A stretch of 64,000 bases of DNA, from positions 1 to 64,000 of the forward strand of contig JAQFVV010013093.1 in assembly GCA_028023455.1 (NCBI GenBank), read 5' to 3'. The position numbers and the translations under genes are program-made. The notes beneath the pieces are model-generated. The model made no database searches. It saw only the letters and a program-made list of their open reading frames with translations, and was not told the DNA's origin. Shown here in pieces: positions 37,790 through 49,628 of the stretch. Each line of letters starts with the position of its first letter. Position 1 is the stretch's first letter. The stretch comes from Epiperipatus broadwayi (taxonomy: Eukaryota; Onychophora; Udeonychophora; Euonychophora; Peripatidae).

Positions 37790-39010
37790 ATATTATAACG
37801 ATCCGGAGAATAGGAGCTTAACGTAATCTACACTATAGGGCGCCACTAGGCATTTGAACCTAGAAAATTTATAAAGTAGGCAGATACGTAAGTAAAAAAA
37901 AAAAAAAAAAATTTATTTTATATATTTTGATTCCGGTCATTATCCCATTATCACTAGCTCAGATGGAACAGCAGAGATTTATATTTTACAATAAATTCTT
38001 ATCTAAGAATATTTTCAAAAAAAGAATAAAATAAGCCACTGCCAGTAATTATACACACAAACATTTATTAACGCACATATAAATTTTGAATCATTTTAAT
38101 ATTACTTTTACTTTATAATTTTAACTTGATTTTAGAATTTGATTTTACATTTTATCTTTTATAAGTTTACATTTTAAATTTTATAAGTTCGCACAGATGG
38201 ATTAATAAAATGTGTTTTTAATGTTGAGTATAGATCGGTTACATAGATTACCCAGTCAAAAACATTTCAAAATAAACATAAACGATCAAAATATAAAATC
38301 ATTGGTGGAATTGCAGAGGGAAATTTATAAGAAATCCAATAGCATTCATCATAAGATGCCACAGAGACACCAATAACTTAAAAGACATCCGACATAAATA
38401 CATCTTAGATACTTACCGTAAGGTATCAGTATTTACCGAATGTCTATATATTTTGATCAAATATGAAAACCAAAAACATAATCAATTGGTAACGAACCCA
38501 TGCAAGCATCTATACCCAACTTAAATTTAATGCATTTTTATTTACAGTGTCGAGTATGAATAGACTACATAGATTGCATTTGAAAAAAAAAAATTCTATC
38601 CTTGTTTAACCTTAGGCCAAAAGTCAACTTCAATCCATCTGATATATCGATGTATTCGATGTAATACAACTACGACAGCACAAATAGGTTAAGAGAAGAA
38701 ATTGCCTTTCATCAGATAGGAATACTACATCTATCAGATGATAAGAGCAATAAAAAAAAAACTCCATAGGAAAAGACTGCGGTCATTTTGCCGACTTACG
38801 ATCACATTCCATAGGCAAAAATAAAGTGTGCGACGTGAAAAGCAATTCTGCCCGTAGCGAATCTCATACTACATCTACTACTTACACCAATATATCCAAT
38901 CCATTGACCCAATTCAACTATGAAACAAATAACCTAAGATTATCCTCCCCTAATATAACTTTACAAATCTATATAGCCATTCATGCCCGACTTAAGTTTA
39001 ACATTTATAT
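37790..39010. other. Less AT-rich segment with diverged internal repeats, class unknown
   Basis: GC and CpG are locally higher (for example GATCCGGAGAATAGG near 37800, GGGCGCCACTAGG near 37838, and 38760-38890). Related blocks recur inside it: a GTTGAGTATAGATCGG / GTCGAGTATGAATAG block near 38222 and 38549, each followed by ACATAGATT. A CCCAACTTAAATTTAA / CCCGACTTAAGTTTAA block occurs near 38516 and 38987. The 63-residue frame at 38826-39017 has no recognisable family. It resembles an old retroelement body or a diverged tandem array. Confidence 0.4.
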
Positions 39011-39185
39011 AATTTAATTTAACGAAAAACAGAAATCATAATAAAAACTTAAAGAACAAAAAAAAATTAAATGGAAATGATTTTGCAAAAAAGAAATACA
39101 TCAAATAAAATTATAACTAATTTAGTCAGATAGGAAATTCTTCTATTTAAAATATTGAAACGTTTAGCATTTAGAGTTCTTTTGT

Positions 39186-39620
39186 TTAGAAATGTTCATT
39201 AATTATATATTTCTTACTGTTTTGAAAAATGTCCGTAGTCTCTGATTTTTTGTAATGGAAGGTGTTAATTCCCACAAAGTCATAAGGAGATTGGTGTGCA
39301 GTTAACCGTTGGTCCTTTATGGTTGATGGTATTTTTCCAGACCTTGATGTCCTGTGGTCCGCAATATTGGAAAACGATGTTTCATTTTTTTTGAACAACT
39401 GAAGGAATTGAAAGTGTGTCTTTCAATCCCTTCTCCTCCAACTCTCTCCAACTTAACACATATCTGTCCTCTCTGTAATAACTAAACTAATAATTTCCAA
39501 ACTTTTCCTTTTATATTAATTTTAAGGATTCAATTGACATTACGTCATCGATGTGATGGTTCTTTCACTGAGGTTCGATTCCATTGTTTTTCTCTCCTAC
39601 CTGACCTTTGCTTATACATT
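39186..39620. other. Less AT-rich segment, possible relic
   Basis: A 70-residue minus-strand frame (39186-39398) with KDQRLTAHQSPYDFVGINTF has mixed composition unlike the surrounding AT-rich frames, but I recognise no domain. Downstream on the plus strand, GGTTCGATTCC near 39573 is a perfect pol III B box without a convincing A box. Confidence 0.25.
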
Positions 39621-39977
39621 TTAAATGCCCAAAGGCTAGTTTATATTTAACTAATTAAAATAATCGTTTCCATTTTTCAATAAATTAATTTATTTGTTTT
39701 CAAACTTAAAGATATATTTTTATTTTTAATCTTTTTTAAGTTTTTGTTTTTAAAATACCTTTTCTATTTTTAATAAAGTTTTATTTTAATGATTTTTTTC
39801 ATCTGTGCGATTTTATATATATGAGTTTAGTATAGAATTTTAATTTTCAATTTTTAATTCTTAAAAAGGAAGTTTTATTTGCGAACTTTTATTCTTTTCA
39901 TGTTTACTAATAAAAAACAATGTAACAGACGTATGTGCCCGTTACAATATATATATATATATATATATATTATAATA

Positions 39978-40017
<40 letters not shown>

Positions 40018-41660
40018 AATAAAAGATATTCATAGGTTTGCTTTTATAAATAATTTCGGATATGATATAATGAAGCAAAATACCAATTAAAACCAAGCAC
40101 TGCATGCAGAAATTATATCATCTAGAAATTGCTTTAGTCTGAAATGATTTAAGCCAAAAATTAATTTACCTTTAACATTGTTTTTATAAAGATCATAAAA
40201 ACAATAATACTTAAATAGACTGAAAGTAGTAATTATTTATAAAAATTCATAGTGAATTATTGTTGAATTTCTACCATTAAACTTTAAATTTTTTTTATTC
40301 AAAACCTATAATTTTTATGAGAGAGCCTTATTTAATTGTGGAAATATTTAAAAAGTTATACTTTGTTTTAGAATAGTAAAAAAAAAAAAACAAATACAAA
40401 TATGTTTCAGCACCAATCAGCAGCAGTTATTTACTACTGAATTTAAAATAAAAATAATACTATATATTAAAACAGACAAACTGTTTCACATATATGTTTA
40501 GAAGATCCCCCCCCCCAATTAAAATGATATAGGTTAAAGCCAAGTCAGACTAATAATATTTAAAGTAAGACTAATATTTTTAAAAAAAGGAAGAAGTAAT
40601 GAAATTTGACAGATATTAAAATGATAATTTGTTAATTCATAACGATTTGGTCAAACAAAAAGGAAATCAAACACATTTATAGTGCAATTAAAAAGAGAAA
40701 AAAGTATAATTTTTTTTATTAAAACTACTAAGTTAAAAGACACTTAAATAAAATCATATTGAAGAAAACTTATAAGGCAGAATGGCTTTAATAGTAATAA
40801 TTAAAGGTATCCAGTCATCATGCCGCAGGCAAAAAAAATTAAGATTTGAAAACACATGTAGACAGATAGTGGGAAACAGTCATTAATTAAAAGTCTGTTT
40901 CCGCCAAAGACAAAATGTCCAATGATCTAGGACATTAAAAACATGGACAATAATGAAAAAACACTGCCACCAATGGGATCAAAAGGGCATGTAAGATAAA
41001 TCTATTCATCAGAGAGAAAAAATATAAATAGGCTGGAAAATTGTTAGAAATTGATTGATTCAGAGACAATATTTGATAAGTTAGAAAGAAGATTTATGAA
41101 TTGACACAAGATCTAGCTACTAGACTACTAGAAAAGTGATTTAATGGAACCATCAAATGGCGTAATAAAAAATCATCCTAATATGTCTGGCTAAACTGCT
41201 TTTCCTCTATCTATCTGCAAACCATGTGAATCTCCAAATCTTGCCTAGAAGTTTCAATGTGCCATTAAGCTTCAAGATAGACCCCAGTTATTTAGAAAAG
41301 CAGCAATAAACAAAGACATGAATTTAGAGATAAGCAATTAGAAATGATTCAATTACAATAAAATCTGAATTAAAATTATAACTATCAATTTTTATAAAAC
41401 AAAAGAGAAAATTTTATATTATTAGTTTAAGAAAATTATTTAAACATGCTTACAATTTTTCAATATGTGTGTTTTCTTGAAGTAATAATGTTTTATTTAC
41501 CAGTCTTTAATTCTGTCAAAAGTTGATGATAGTTTTTTTTTTATCTTTCTTTAAAATAAAAATAAAAAGAAGAGAAAAATCAATAAAATAATAAGCATTG
41601 TGAATTAACTCTAAACACATGCACGTATATACATGATATGGAAATATCAATTGCAATATA
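39621..41660. other. AT-rich DNA with AT microsatellites, no gene seen
   Basis: (AT)n tracts occupy about 39947-39970 and 39980-40016. The minus frame at 39875-40105 (IYIY repeats) is an artefact of them. A less AT-rich stretch at 40850-41330 resembles an old repeat, but its class was not recognised. Confidence 0.45.
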
Positions 41661-41664
41661 TGTT

Positions 41665-41990
41665 CAAATTATAAATGCTTATATGCATATTATCTATATC
41701 TGAATAAAATAATAAAACCCATGTGTATAAATATATATCTATACTTTATTGAATTATAAATACTCCACAAACCTGGAATTGTTGATATTACCCATTTACC
41801 TACTTACAATGGTTCTTAAAAAAATAAAATGCTATATGAATCATAAATGCTTATATTCATAATATCTATATCTGAATAGAATAATAAAACATATGTGTAT
41901 AGATATACATCTATATTTGATTGAATTATAAATGCCCCACGAACCTGGAATTGCTGATATTACCTGTTTACCGACCTGGAACAAATAATT
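41665..41990. repeat. Tandem duplication, period about 175 bp
   Basis: Two diverged copies share ATAAATGCTTATATGCATA / ATAAATGCTTATATTCATA, TATCTATATCTGAATA, and CAAACCTGGAATTGTTGAT / CGAACCTGGAATTGCTGAT. Non-coding. Confidence 0.85.
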
Positions 41991-42436
41991 AAAAACATTC
42001 ATGCATTAATTGTATACATATACTTATTTAAAAGGCTTTTAGACTTCTTTTCATAATTGAACTGAAAATGAGTTTTCACATGGATACGAAGAATGAACTA
42101 TATTATAAGAAGAACTTGGAAATGAATTGTTGTTAAATAAAATTGTTATTACTTAAAATTAATTTAATTGTTCAATTCTATTTTGCATCACTAGTCATTC
42201 ATTGCTTCTTGCTCACAAAAATATCATGCCTCCTGAGCTATGTTCGGGGTAACCAGTTGATGGTAAGTAAGGTTGTAGTGAGATGGAACTCTAGTGGCAC
42301 CATTTGGGAAACCAAACACATAAATTTCTAAATGCTACCAATCTCTTCTTTCCTGCAATATAGTCATCAGAAAATAAAACCAACAAAGAATGGGGTTGGT
42401 CAGTATGTCTGGTTACAATATATATTAGAAGAAACT

Positions 42437-42695
42437 TGATTTCTGACTTTTAAGCTTTCTACAATTATACACTCTATCTTTTACAATTGATACATTAAAT
42501 TTAGTATAGACAATACACATGTATTTTAATATTATATGTATGTGATTAGAAGGGGTTTAACTCAGATATTTTCAAGCTTTCTATAGCTATGCACTCCAGC
42601 TTATACAACTGATACACATGACCACATACATGGAGTGCATAGTTGTAGAGAGCTTGAAAGTCTGAATTCAAGTCTTTTCTAATTATATTAATCTT
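42437..42695. mobile_element. Family A copy 5: truncated, inverted 3' ends
   Basis: Three partial copies of the family A 3' end lie here. Two are on the minus strand (about 42437-42496 and 42553-42620). One is on the plus strand (about 42628-42692), forming a head-to-head inverted repeat with the second (AGCTTTCTATAGCTATGCACT against AGTGCATAGTTGTAGAGAGC). The ribozyme part is absent. TTAGTATAGACAATA flanks the inverted pair on both sides (about 42500 and 42696). Confidence 0.65.
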
Positions 42696-42717
42696 AGTAT
42701 AGACAATATATTTATAT

Positions 42718-42719
<2 letters not shown>

Positions 42720-42796
<77 letters not shown>
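42720..42796. repeat. (AT)n microsatellite
   Basis: About 37 uninterrupted AT units next to the truncated family A copies. Confidence 0.97.
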
Positions 42797-42798
<2 letters not shown>

Positions 42799-43701
42799 TG
42801 CTATATAAATATATCATGATCATTAAGATGAACATCCTGTTTTGTGCCACTTGGTACTATAAATGTTTTAATCATAAATAAAACAAACCATATATAGTAT
42901 AAATGTGTGTCAACTTTAAGATGCCAATTTATAATATAATTCTTATTCATAGACACCAACCATATAATAAAAAAGAGAAATATATAGGTCCATATATAGG
43001 TCAAATTTCATTAATGATTAACGGAATTATTTGTATAATAAAAGACTGGTGAATATGTGTTCAAGAAGAAAATTAATCAATTATTTAAAAAATAAAGGGA
43101 AGATAATGATTAATAATTTTATTAATTAATTAATAATGATAAAAAGGAAATTACAGGTCTAAAATGAATATTCTCCAATAAAACAAACACGTTATCACAT
43201 CTGATTTTGACTAATTTACAAATATCATAGATATTATTTTTTATATAAATATTGATTATTTTTATAGATATGAAAATAATTTAATGATTTATTTTAAATT
43301 TGTAATGTCAAGAATATGAATCTATTCACAGAATAAGCATCTCAAATGTTACTAAGGCAATTTACAAGCAAGATTTCCAAATAATCATTTAAATAATTAT
43401 ATTTTGGATTACAATTGTCAAATTAACTCAACCCACATCTTTGACACCATCCACTTTAGATAAATATAGTAATGACTACTATTAATCATTTACTAAACTA
43501 GAGATTATCTCTAGCACAGATATAAATTTTAAAACTCAATTAAAGATTAATATATCTGTTTTTTAAAAGTAAACACACAAACACATGGATTTTTTCATAT
43601 CTCTTTTCCCCACGTGTAATATCTTTATAAATATATTAAATAATCTCAGTATTACTACATATTCTTTTACATTCATATAAATAAAGATAAAATAAAAGAC
43701 A

Positions 43702-43760
43702 AGTGATTCCCAAAATGCATTTTATGCTGAACTAGCACTCATCAGTTGGTCCAGCTCACT
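43702..43760 (-). ncRNA. Hammerhead motif, family A copy 6a
   Basis: On the minus strand CTGATGA (43739-43745) is intact. Stem II is GTGCT/AGCAT, GAAA is AAAA, stem III is ATG/CAT without a loop, and the predicted site is after U at 43714. Stem I is CCAA/TTGG plus outer AGTGA/TCACT. One outer pair is G-C where the other copies have A-U, a compensatory change. Confidence 0.65.
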
Positions 43761-43974
43761 ATCTCTCATATACATCTTTATTATATGAAAAATATTTATC
43801 TATATTAAATAATTACATTTAGAAAAGAATACGTGGTAATAATGAGGTTACTTAATATATTCATAAAGATATTACACGTGGTAAAAAAAATGTGAATAAA
43901 TCCATGTGTTTGTGTGTTTAATTTTAAAAAATCAAATATGTTATCTGTGCTAGAGATAATCTCTAGTTTAGTAG

Positions 43975-44035
43975 ATCGTGATCTAGACCAACTGATGTGC
44001 GCTGGCTCAGTATGAAATGCATCTTGGATGATATT
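43975..44035 (+). ncRNA. Hammerhead motif, family A copy 6b
   Basis: Core CTGATGT (43992-43998; last A changed), stem II GCGCTG/CAGTAT partly paired, GAAA intact (44014-44017), stem III ATG/CAT, C at the cleavage position, then TTGG pairing with CCAA. The outer stem I is decayed. Probably inactive. Confidence 0.55.
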
Positions 44036-44324
44036 TGTCTTTTATTGTATCTTTATTTATATGAATTTAAAAGAATATGTGATAATATTGAGATTATTTA
44101 ATATATTTATAATCATTTAAATAAGCCTGTAAATAATGATCAACAGGTTTATTTAAATAATTCTTTGAAAATGTATATATAATGCTATTATTCTTCAATA
44201 CCTGTATTCTTTCGAAGTTATATACTTAATCTTGTAATTAAATATTAATAAATACAGTAAAGTAAATATAAGCCAATAAACATCACATGACTAACACCCC
44301 TTATGCTTGTGTATAAATGTTGTT

Positions 44325-44461
44325 AAAACAGAAAAAACTCACCATACGTATTGCCACACACAGCAAGCTAGAGTAATCAATGGATGCCAGAAAAGCTAGC
44401 ACCCATTGATTACTCTAGCTTGCTGTGTGTGGCAATATGTATAGTGAGTTTTGCCTGTTTT
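44325..44461. repeat. Near-perfect long hairpin (58-nt arms)
   Basis: Arms 44325-44382 and 44403-44461 differ at only a few positions and surround a 20-nt loop (landmarks CAGCAAGCTAGAGTAATCAA and TTGATTACTCTAGCTTGCTG). An (AT)n tract follows at 44467-44492. The low arm divergence suggests a recent origin or gene conversion. Possibly a foldback element or a hairpin RNA source. Confidence 0.88.
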
Positions 44462-44570
44462 GAAGTATATATATATATATATATATATATATAAGTACAC
44501 TTTAAAAAAAATTTTTAAATTTTTTTAATATATTCATTTAATGTTAGTTTACAAAATGCTATGATATACA

Positions 44571-45180
44571 TTCAGCCACTATGCCCAGAGAAACCTGTTA
44601 AGCCACCTTACCTTTTATTTCTATCCCCTACCCCAAATTTTTCCATCTTCTTTTCTATTTTGCTCCATCCAGTCTCCAAAACATTATCTTTGTCCACTCT
44701 ATGACCTTTATATCTGGGTCTCTCTTATCTTTTTTCAAACCCAGCATAAAACCAAGAACCCATTTTCCACTTTCTGTATAATCACTTTGTTTATATTTAT
44801 TCTCCCACATTATTAGCACCCTTTCTGCTTGTAAGTATTTACATTCAATTAAAATATGCTTCCTTACATAACCTGCAGATTAAATCACTTACATTTTTCC
44901 ATTTATGTGTATATTTCCTTGCTGCTAACGATCCTGTTTGAGACATAAACAGTAAATTACTTTATCATAACTTGCTCCCAATATTCTGTTTACTTCTATA
45001 TATATATATATTTAAACTCTTTTTACTCTCCATATTAATTCTCCATCTCTCTAACTCCCTATTTTTTTATTAATATGTCTATTCTTCTATCCCATTCTTT
45101 GCTACTATAACACTCAACAATTCTTCTAACATAATCATACCATCTTTTGTACAAGTATACTGACAAGAGTTTGATGCACT
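44571..45180 (-). mobile_element. 5'-truncated LINE 3' end, first copy
   Basis: About 600 bp colinear with 45211-45850 (ATGCCCAGAGAAACCTGTTA / ATGCCCAGAAAGACCTGTTA and many shared blocks up to TCTTTTGTACAAGTATACTG). On the minus strand it encodes relics of the LINE C-terminus including the cysteine/histidine knuckle region. It ends where the adjacent longer copy begins, giving a head-to-tail pair. Confidence 0.75.
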
Positions 45181-45189
45181 ATGGCTTTT

Positions 45190-46990
45190 CCTGTCTCAGA
45201 GTCAGGAATCTCTCAGCAACTATGCCCAGAAAGACCTGTTAGCTACCTTACCTTCCCTTTCTATTCACCACCCTGTTTTCCCCACATTCTTCTCTATCAT
45301 GCTCCATCCCCTTTCCACAACATTATCTTTGTTTACTCTATGATCTTTATATCTAAATCTCACTTATCTTTTTCCAAACCCAGCATAAAAACCAAGAACT
45401 CACTTTCTGTATAATCACTTTGTTTACATTTATTCTCCAACAATCTTCATTATTTGCACCCTTTCTGCTTGTAAGCATTTACATTCAATTAACAAATGCC
45501 TATTATTTTCTATGGCTTTCTTACATAACTTGCAAACTAAATAACCCACATTTTTCCATTTATTTGTATATTTCCTTGTTGCTAATGATTCTGTTCAAGC
45601 TTTAAACAGTAAACTACTTTCCTTGTTATTATCATAAATTAGCTTGCACCCAATATTCTGTTTACTTCTATATATATTTAAACTCTTTTTACTCTCTGTA
45701 CTAATTCTCTATCTCTCCAACTTTCTGTTTCTATTAATACATCTATTCTTCTATCCCATTCCTTGCCACTATAACACCCAACATTTCTCCTAACACAATC
45801 ATCCTACTTTTTGTATATGTATACTGATATAAAGTTTTTATCCAAATATTCTGCCTACCATACTATCTTTCTCATCCATCTTGTTGCCTGTCCTTTACTC
45901 ATAACCCAATTAAATACTTTTTGGCTATTCTCTTATTATTCACAAATTCCAATCTACTAAACATTTTTATTTTCCTTTTTGCATTTTTCATATAAAAACT
46001 TGACCATTTCATTTCTCCTTGAATTGCCTTATTTGTCAACCACACATCTGCATTTAATGCATGACTTTCTACTTTTCTTTGTACTCTTTCTAAATAATCT
46101 AATACTCCTTTACTAACACATAATGCACTATTACCATAAGTTAACACTGCTACTGCCACTCCCTTCCATATATTTCTAGCTACATCATATTTATTATATG
46201 AAAACACTGTTAATTTCTTTACCAGTCCCTTTTTTTTCACTTGTTATCATTTTTTCTTCCATTCATCCAAACAATTTCTCTGATTACTTAAGAGGATTCT
46301 CAAATAGTTATATCTATTCATCACATTGAACTTTATATCCCCCAATAAAAAATATCTTCTTTTTTCTCAACATTTATCATCATCACCTTTGATTTTACTT
46401 CCCTAAATTTAATTCCAATCTCTTTACTCACCCTTGCACACATCTTTGGCATAACTTCCATATCTTACCTATTTTCTGTGCACAAGAACATATCATCAGC
46501 AAATAAAAGGCCTGATAATATATACACTCCCTTGCCAACTATTAATAGTATCTCTACCCCTTTTCCTAATCTTTCTATTGTTCTCTATATTTCTCTCAAA
46601 CAGAACAAAAACAAAATAGGTGACATCCTCATCTTAGTCCCATTCCATTTTTAAATCTAATTGATTCTATATCTTTTAATTGATACATATAGTAACTATT
46701 TTTATACAATCTCTTAATAAGATCCACTAAAGCTTTTTTTATTCCCAAATTTATTAAACTTACCCATAATCTGACCATATATAACTACCTATCTGTATTC
46801 TTACTCATAACTATAAGTTGGGTGACTAAAAATAAACTGTCTTCTATATGCCTATCTGATCAAAAACCTCCTTGCATTTCTCCCACTATATTATTTTCTT
46901 CCATCCATTTTGCCACTCTTCCAGTCACCATATATGCAAAAATATTATACAAAGACTATGAAACTAGTCAAAAGGGCTCCTAGGTGAATA
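45190..46990 (-). mobile_element. 5'-truncated non-LTR retrotransposon (second LINE clade)
   Basis: The minus strand shows decayed reverse transcriptase blocks from about 46980 down. They include MQGGF near 46875 and SGLLFADDMFLCTEN at about 46480-46515, with the FADD active site. REVKSKVMMI follows, then the 46240-45899 frame with YDVARNIWKGVAVAVLTYGNSALCV and LERVQRKVE, the post-RT region. A CKLCKKAIENNRHLLIEC zinc-knuckle-like stretch lies near 45480-45540. The set differs from the RTE copies and matches LINEs with a CCHC-like C-terminal knuckle; clade not assigned. Several stops and frameshifts. Confidence 0.82.
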
Positions 46991-47264
46991 TAAAAAAAAA
47001 TCTTTTTTTAAATTTTTAAAAGTTTACTTGATATACATTTAGTTTACTATATTTATTAATATTTAATTTTATATATATTGTCACCTTCAGTTTTTGCAGT
47101 AGATTGATTGTCAAGTCTTATGATGGTACATTATTTAAAAAAAGAACAATTTAAATAATTTTTTTTCTAGTGAAAAAATTTTATTATTTTTTATTCAATG
47201 ATGAACTTTATTCATCCAAAAATAAATAAATAGGTACATTACATTTATTTTCTTATATAGTGCG
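46991..47264. other. AT-rich spacer between LINE and foldback element
   Basis: No feature seen. Confidence 0.5.
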
Positions 47265-47553
47265 ATGTTTTTGTTCTATAATCTATAATATTAATAAGCC
47301 AATAAGCTGATATACACATGCGCTTTGCAGATATTATTATATAAATGAATACTCCCACTTTTTCAAACCCAAGATAAAGTCTTTAAGAAAATATAGAATG
47401 AATCCACCTATATTTTTGACCCAACCATATATGTATGGGCAAATCTGAAGTGTTTGAAATGAAGAGCGTGAAGTTATTAATTGATCACTTTAAATTACTT
47501 TTCTACATCGTAAATGAATGACGCCAATGCTTATTGGCTTATTAATATTATAG
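47265..47553. mobile_element. Palindromic foldback element F, copy 2
   Basis: Shares TATATAGTGCGATGTTTTT, AATAAGCCAATAAGC, ATAAATGAATACTCCCACTT and AAGATAAAGTCTTT with 3250-3531. The terminal repeats are AATATTAATAAGCCAATAAGC and its reverse complement at 47529-47549. Unlike copy 1, the right arm is largely different sequence, so the palindrome is incomplete; this may be nearer the ancestral, non-dimerised form. Confidence 0.78.
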
Positions 47554-47576
47554 AAATAGGTACATTATAACTTGCG

Positions 47577-47726
47577 ACTTAGGTGACAAAATATGACCAA
47601 TTCAATTGGTGTTAGAGACATCTGGAAAAAAAATTAATAAAAAAAACATATACTTAGGTGACAAAATATAACCAATTCAATTGGTGTTAGAGACATCTGA
47701 AAAAAAAAATTAATAAAAAAAACATA
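47577..47726. repeat. 75-bp tandem duplication
   Basis: Two almost identical units (ACTTAGGTGACAAAATAT, CAATTCAATTGGTGTTAGAG) directly adjoining the foldback element. The high identity indicates a recent duplication. Confidence 0.93.
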
Positions 47727-48699
47727 TAATTATTATAAAATAATGATTTTACAAATTTGCTGTGATTGGTTGAGATACAAGAATATTTAATAGTTTCCAT
47801 ATGTCCTCATGGAGATTGGCATAGGAAACTTTGCAGTCCTTTGCTTTCAATGTTTTAATAATACCAAAAAAAAAATCACTAAGTAGATTCCTTTTATTGT
47901 TAAATACTAAAGAAAGTGCATCTGTAAATTATTAGTCATTTCATAATGGATATTATAAAATGGTAATAATTTAAAAACAGACTTATAATTGTAATTTTAT
48001 AATATTTAAACTTACTAAGTTAACTTTTTTATAATAAGAGCTTAAACATAAAGTTATTATTGATGTAAGGTATAAATAATCCGTTAGAGTAGTAAAGCTA
48101 AAATAATCTTGGCTTCACTGTTATATCCTTTTATTAAATTAAAATGTCGTAGAGGAACTTTAAAATAAGTTTAAAATTCAGAGAAGGTCTTAGATATTTA
48201 GGCTAGTTTCAAATACAAAATATTATTTAATTTTTAGTAGTATAGCTAATCCATTTTACAGTTTAATTGAAAGAATAGTGATAAATGCTAATTTCATAGT
48301 ATGGTAATTTAAATTTATTTAACAAAATCTTATAGATTAACTAATTTTAAAAAAATGATATTTTTAAACTAATAGTTAGATCATATGTGTGAGTGCATGT
48401 TTGAAAAATAATTATTTAAAATACTTCCATGTTGGAAAGTTAAAAAGTATTTATTTTTTAAAAAAGATACAACAATAAGTCATGTTCTGAAATTTTATAA
48501 AGAAACAACTGGATAAATATTTTCATTATTTTATTAAATAATGTAAATCTTTATTCTATTTAAAGAATGTATTTTTTTTTACTGTAATAGACTTCAGTTT
48601 ACTAAATAACAGTAAAAATTATTTAAAAGATTATGTAATCTTCAATTAATTATTGTTTTAATTTCCTGTCTAGATTAAATTATAATTAGACAAAGTGAT
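47727..48699. other. AT-rich DNA, no gene seen
   Basis: No recognisable feature. Confidence 0.5.
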
Positions 48700-48890
48700 T
48701 TATAGAATTTTTCAGTAGAAACCAGAAAATTTTGAACTTTCAATAGTTGGGTTATCTGGGATGAACATTTCAGTTGTCAGCCATCCAATAAGTGAACATC
48801 ACACAATTTACTCTATAAAAGTGCGATTTTGTTAAATCAGCATACCTATCTTCACACACCCAACCTGTCTACAGTGCTTTCACATTTAAT
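48700..48890 (+). promoter_or_regulatory. Possible pol II core promoter
   Basis: CCAAT at 48785-48789 and TATAAAAG at 48814-48821 stand about 30 bases apart in a locally less AT-rich stretch, with an initiator-like TCAGCA about 17-20 bases after the TATA element. No downstream exon can be defined, so this could equally be part of an old repeat. In AT-rich DNA TATA-like words are common. Confidence 0.25.
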
Positions 48891-49515
48891 TTTTTAAAAT
48901 TAATTTTTATTTGTTAGTTAAGTAAAGTATGCATTATTAAGCAGTAAATATCTGTTCAGGTATCTTTTATAACTGAAACTCTTCAACACTTTAAATTTCA
49001 GCAATATTGCATTATGAGAAATTCTACAGCATACATTTCAGCAAGTAAATTGTTATCTTGGAAAGTTATAACAACAATGGAATTTACTCAGAAGGTTTTA
49101 TTTCTGTGTTGTAAGAACGTTGTTAATTTCAATTTATTTATTATATTCAAACTTCATTTTAAAAAAGATAATGTCTATGTTATATGCTAAAACTTTTAAT
49201 ATATTTTACATTAATATTAAAAAGATTTTAACTGTTTTTTCTAAAAGAACTTTATGAAATGATTCTATTTAAATAATATTGAATATTTTATTGGTTTTAA
49301 AGTATGTTCTCTTTTGATACAATTTCATTTTATATGGAATTTGGAGTATTCAAGCAAAATTGCAGGATCTTTTAAAAGATGAAAGAATTTAAAGATGTTA
49401 ATTGTTAAAAAATAAACAATTATTAATAAGCATTAAGAAATTATTTATTTATATGTTTTATTTGATACTTGTTTTTCAAAATATTAGTGTATTAAAATTA
49501 CCCTAAAGGAATGAA

Positions 49516-49628
49516 ACATTTGTTGTTTTTTTCTCATGTGTCATAGCATCAACCGGAAGCGAACCTACTAACGCAGGACAAATGTTTGTAAAGCAGCTGT
49601 CGCTGACCTCTCAACCGCGACATTTGTT
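49516..49628 (-). mobile_element. tRNA-derived SINE with GACACATG tail
   Basis: On the minus strand, TCGCGGTTGAGAGGTCAGCG resembles a tRNA 5' half with A box, and GGTTCGCTTCC is the B box. The tail GATGCTATGACACATGAG plus A run matches the tail of the 2.5-kb SINE. ACATTTGTT at 49516-49524 and again at about 49620-49628 is a likely target duplication. The spacing between boxes (longer than in most tRNAs) would suit a Leu/Ser-type head or an insertion. Confidence 0.72.

Larger units (their letters stand above)
43493..44110. mobile_element. Family A copy 6: nested inverted arrangement
   Basis: Two overlapping inverted-repeat pairs: 43493-43668 with 43835-43971 (CTAGAGATTATCTCTAG arms; CACACAAACACATGGATT against AATCCATGTGTTTGTGTG), and about 43627-43760 with 43980-44110. 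The second pair holds a hammerhead unit on each strand, minus at 43702-43760 and plus at 43975-44035. The left arm also contains CACGTGTAATATCTTTATAAA and its complement. The layout implies an inverted dimer with later rearrangement. Confidence 0.65.

Noticed and set aside
42340-42380. Hammerhead-like CTGATGA and GAAA on the minus strand
   Set aside because: Stem II has only two pairs and neither stem I nor stem III can be formed convincingly.
45181-45605. Two plus-strand frames rich in Ser, Pro and Phe
   Set aside because: Antisense shadows of the LINE 3' region, whose minus strand encodes the zinc-knuckle-like stretch.
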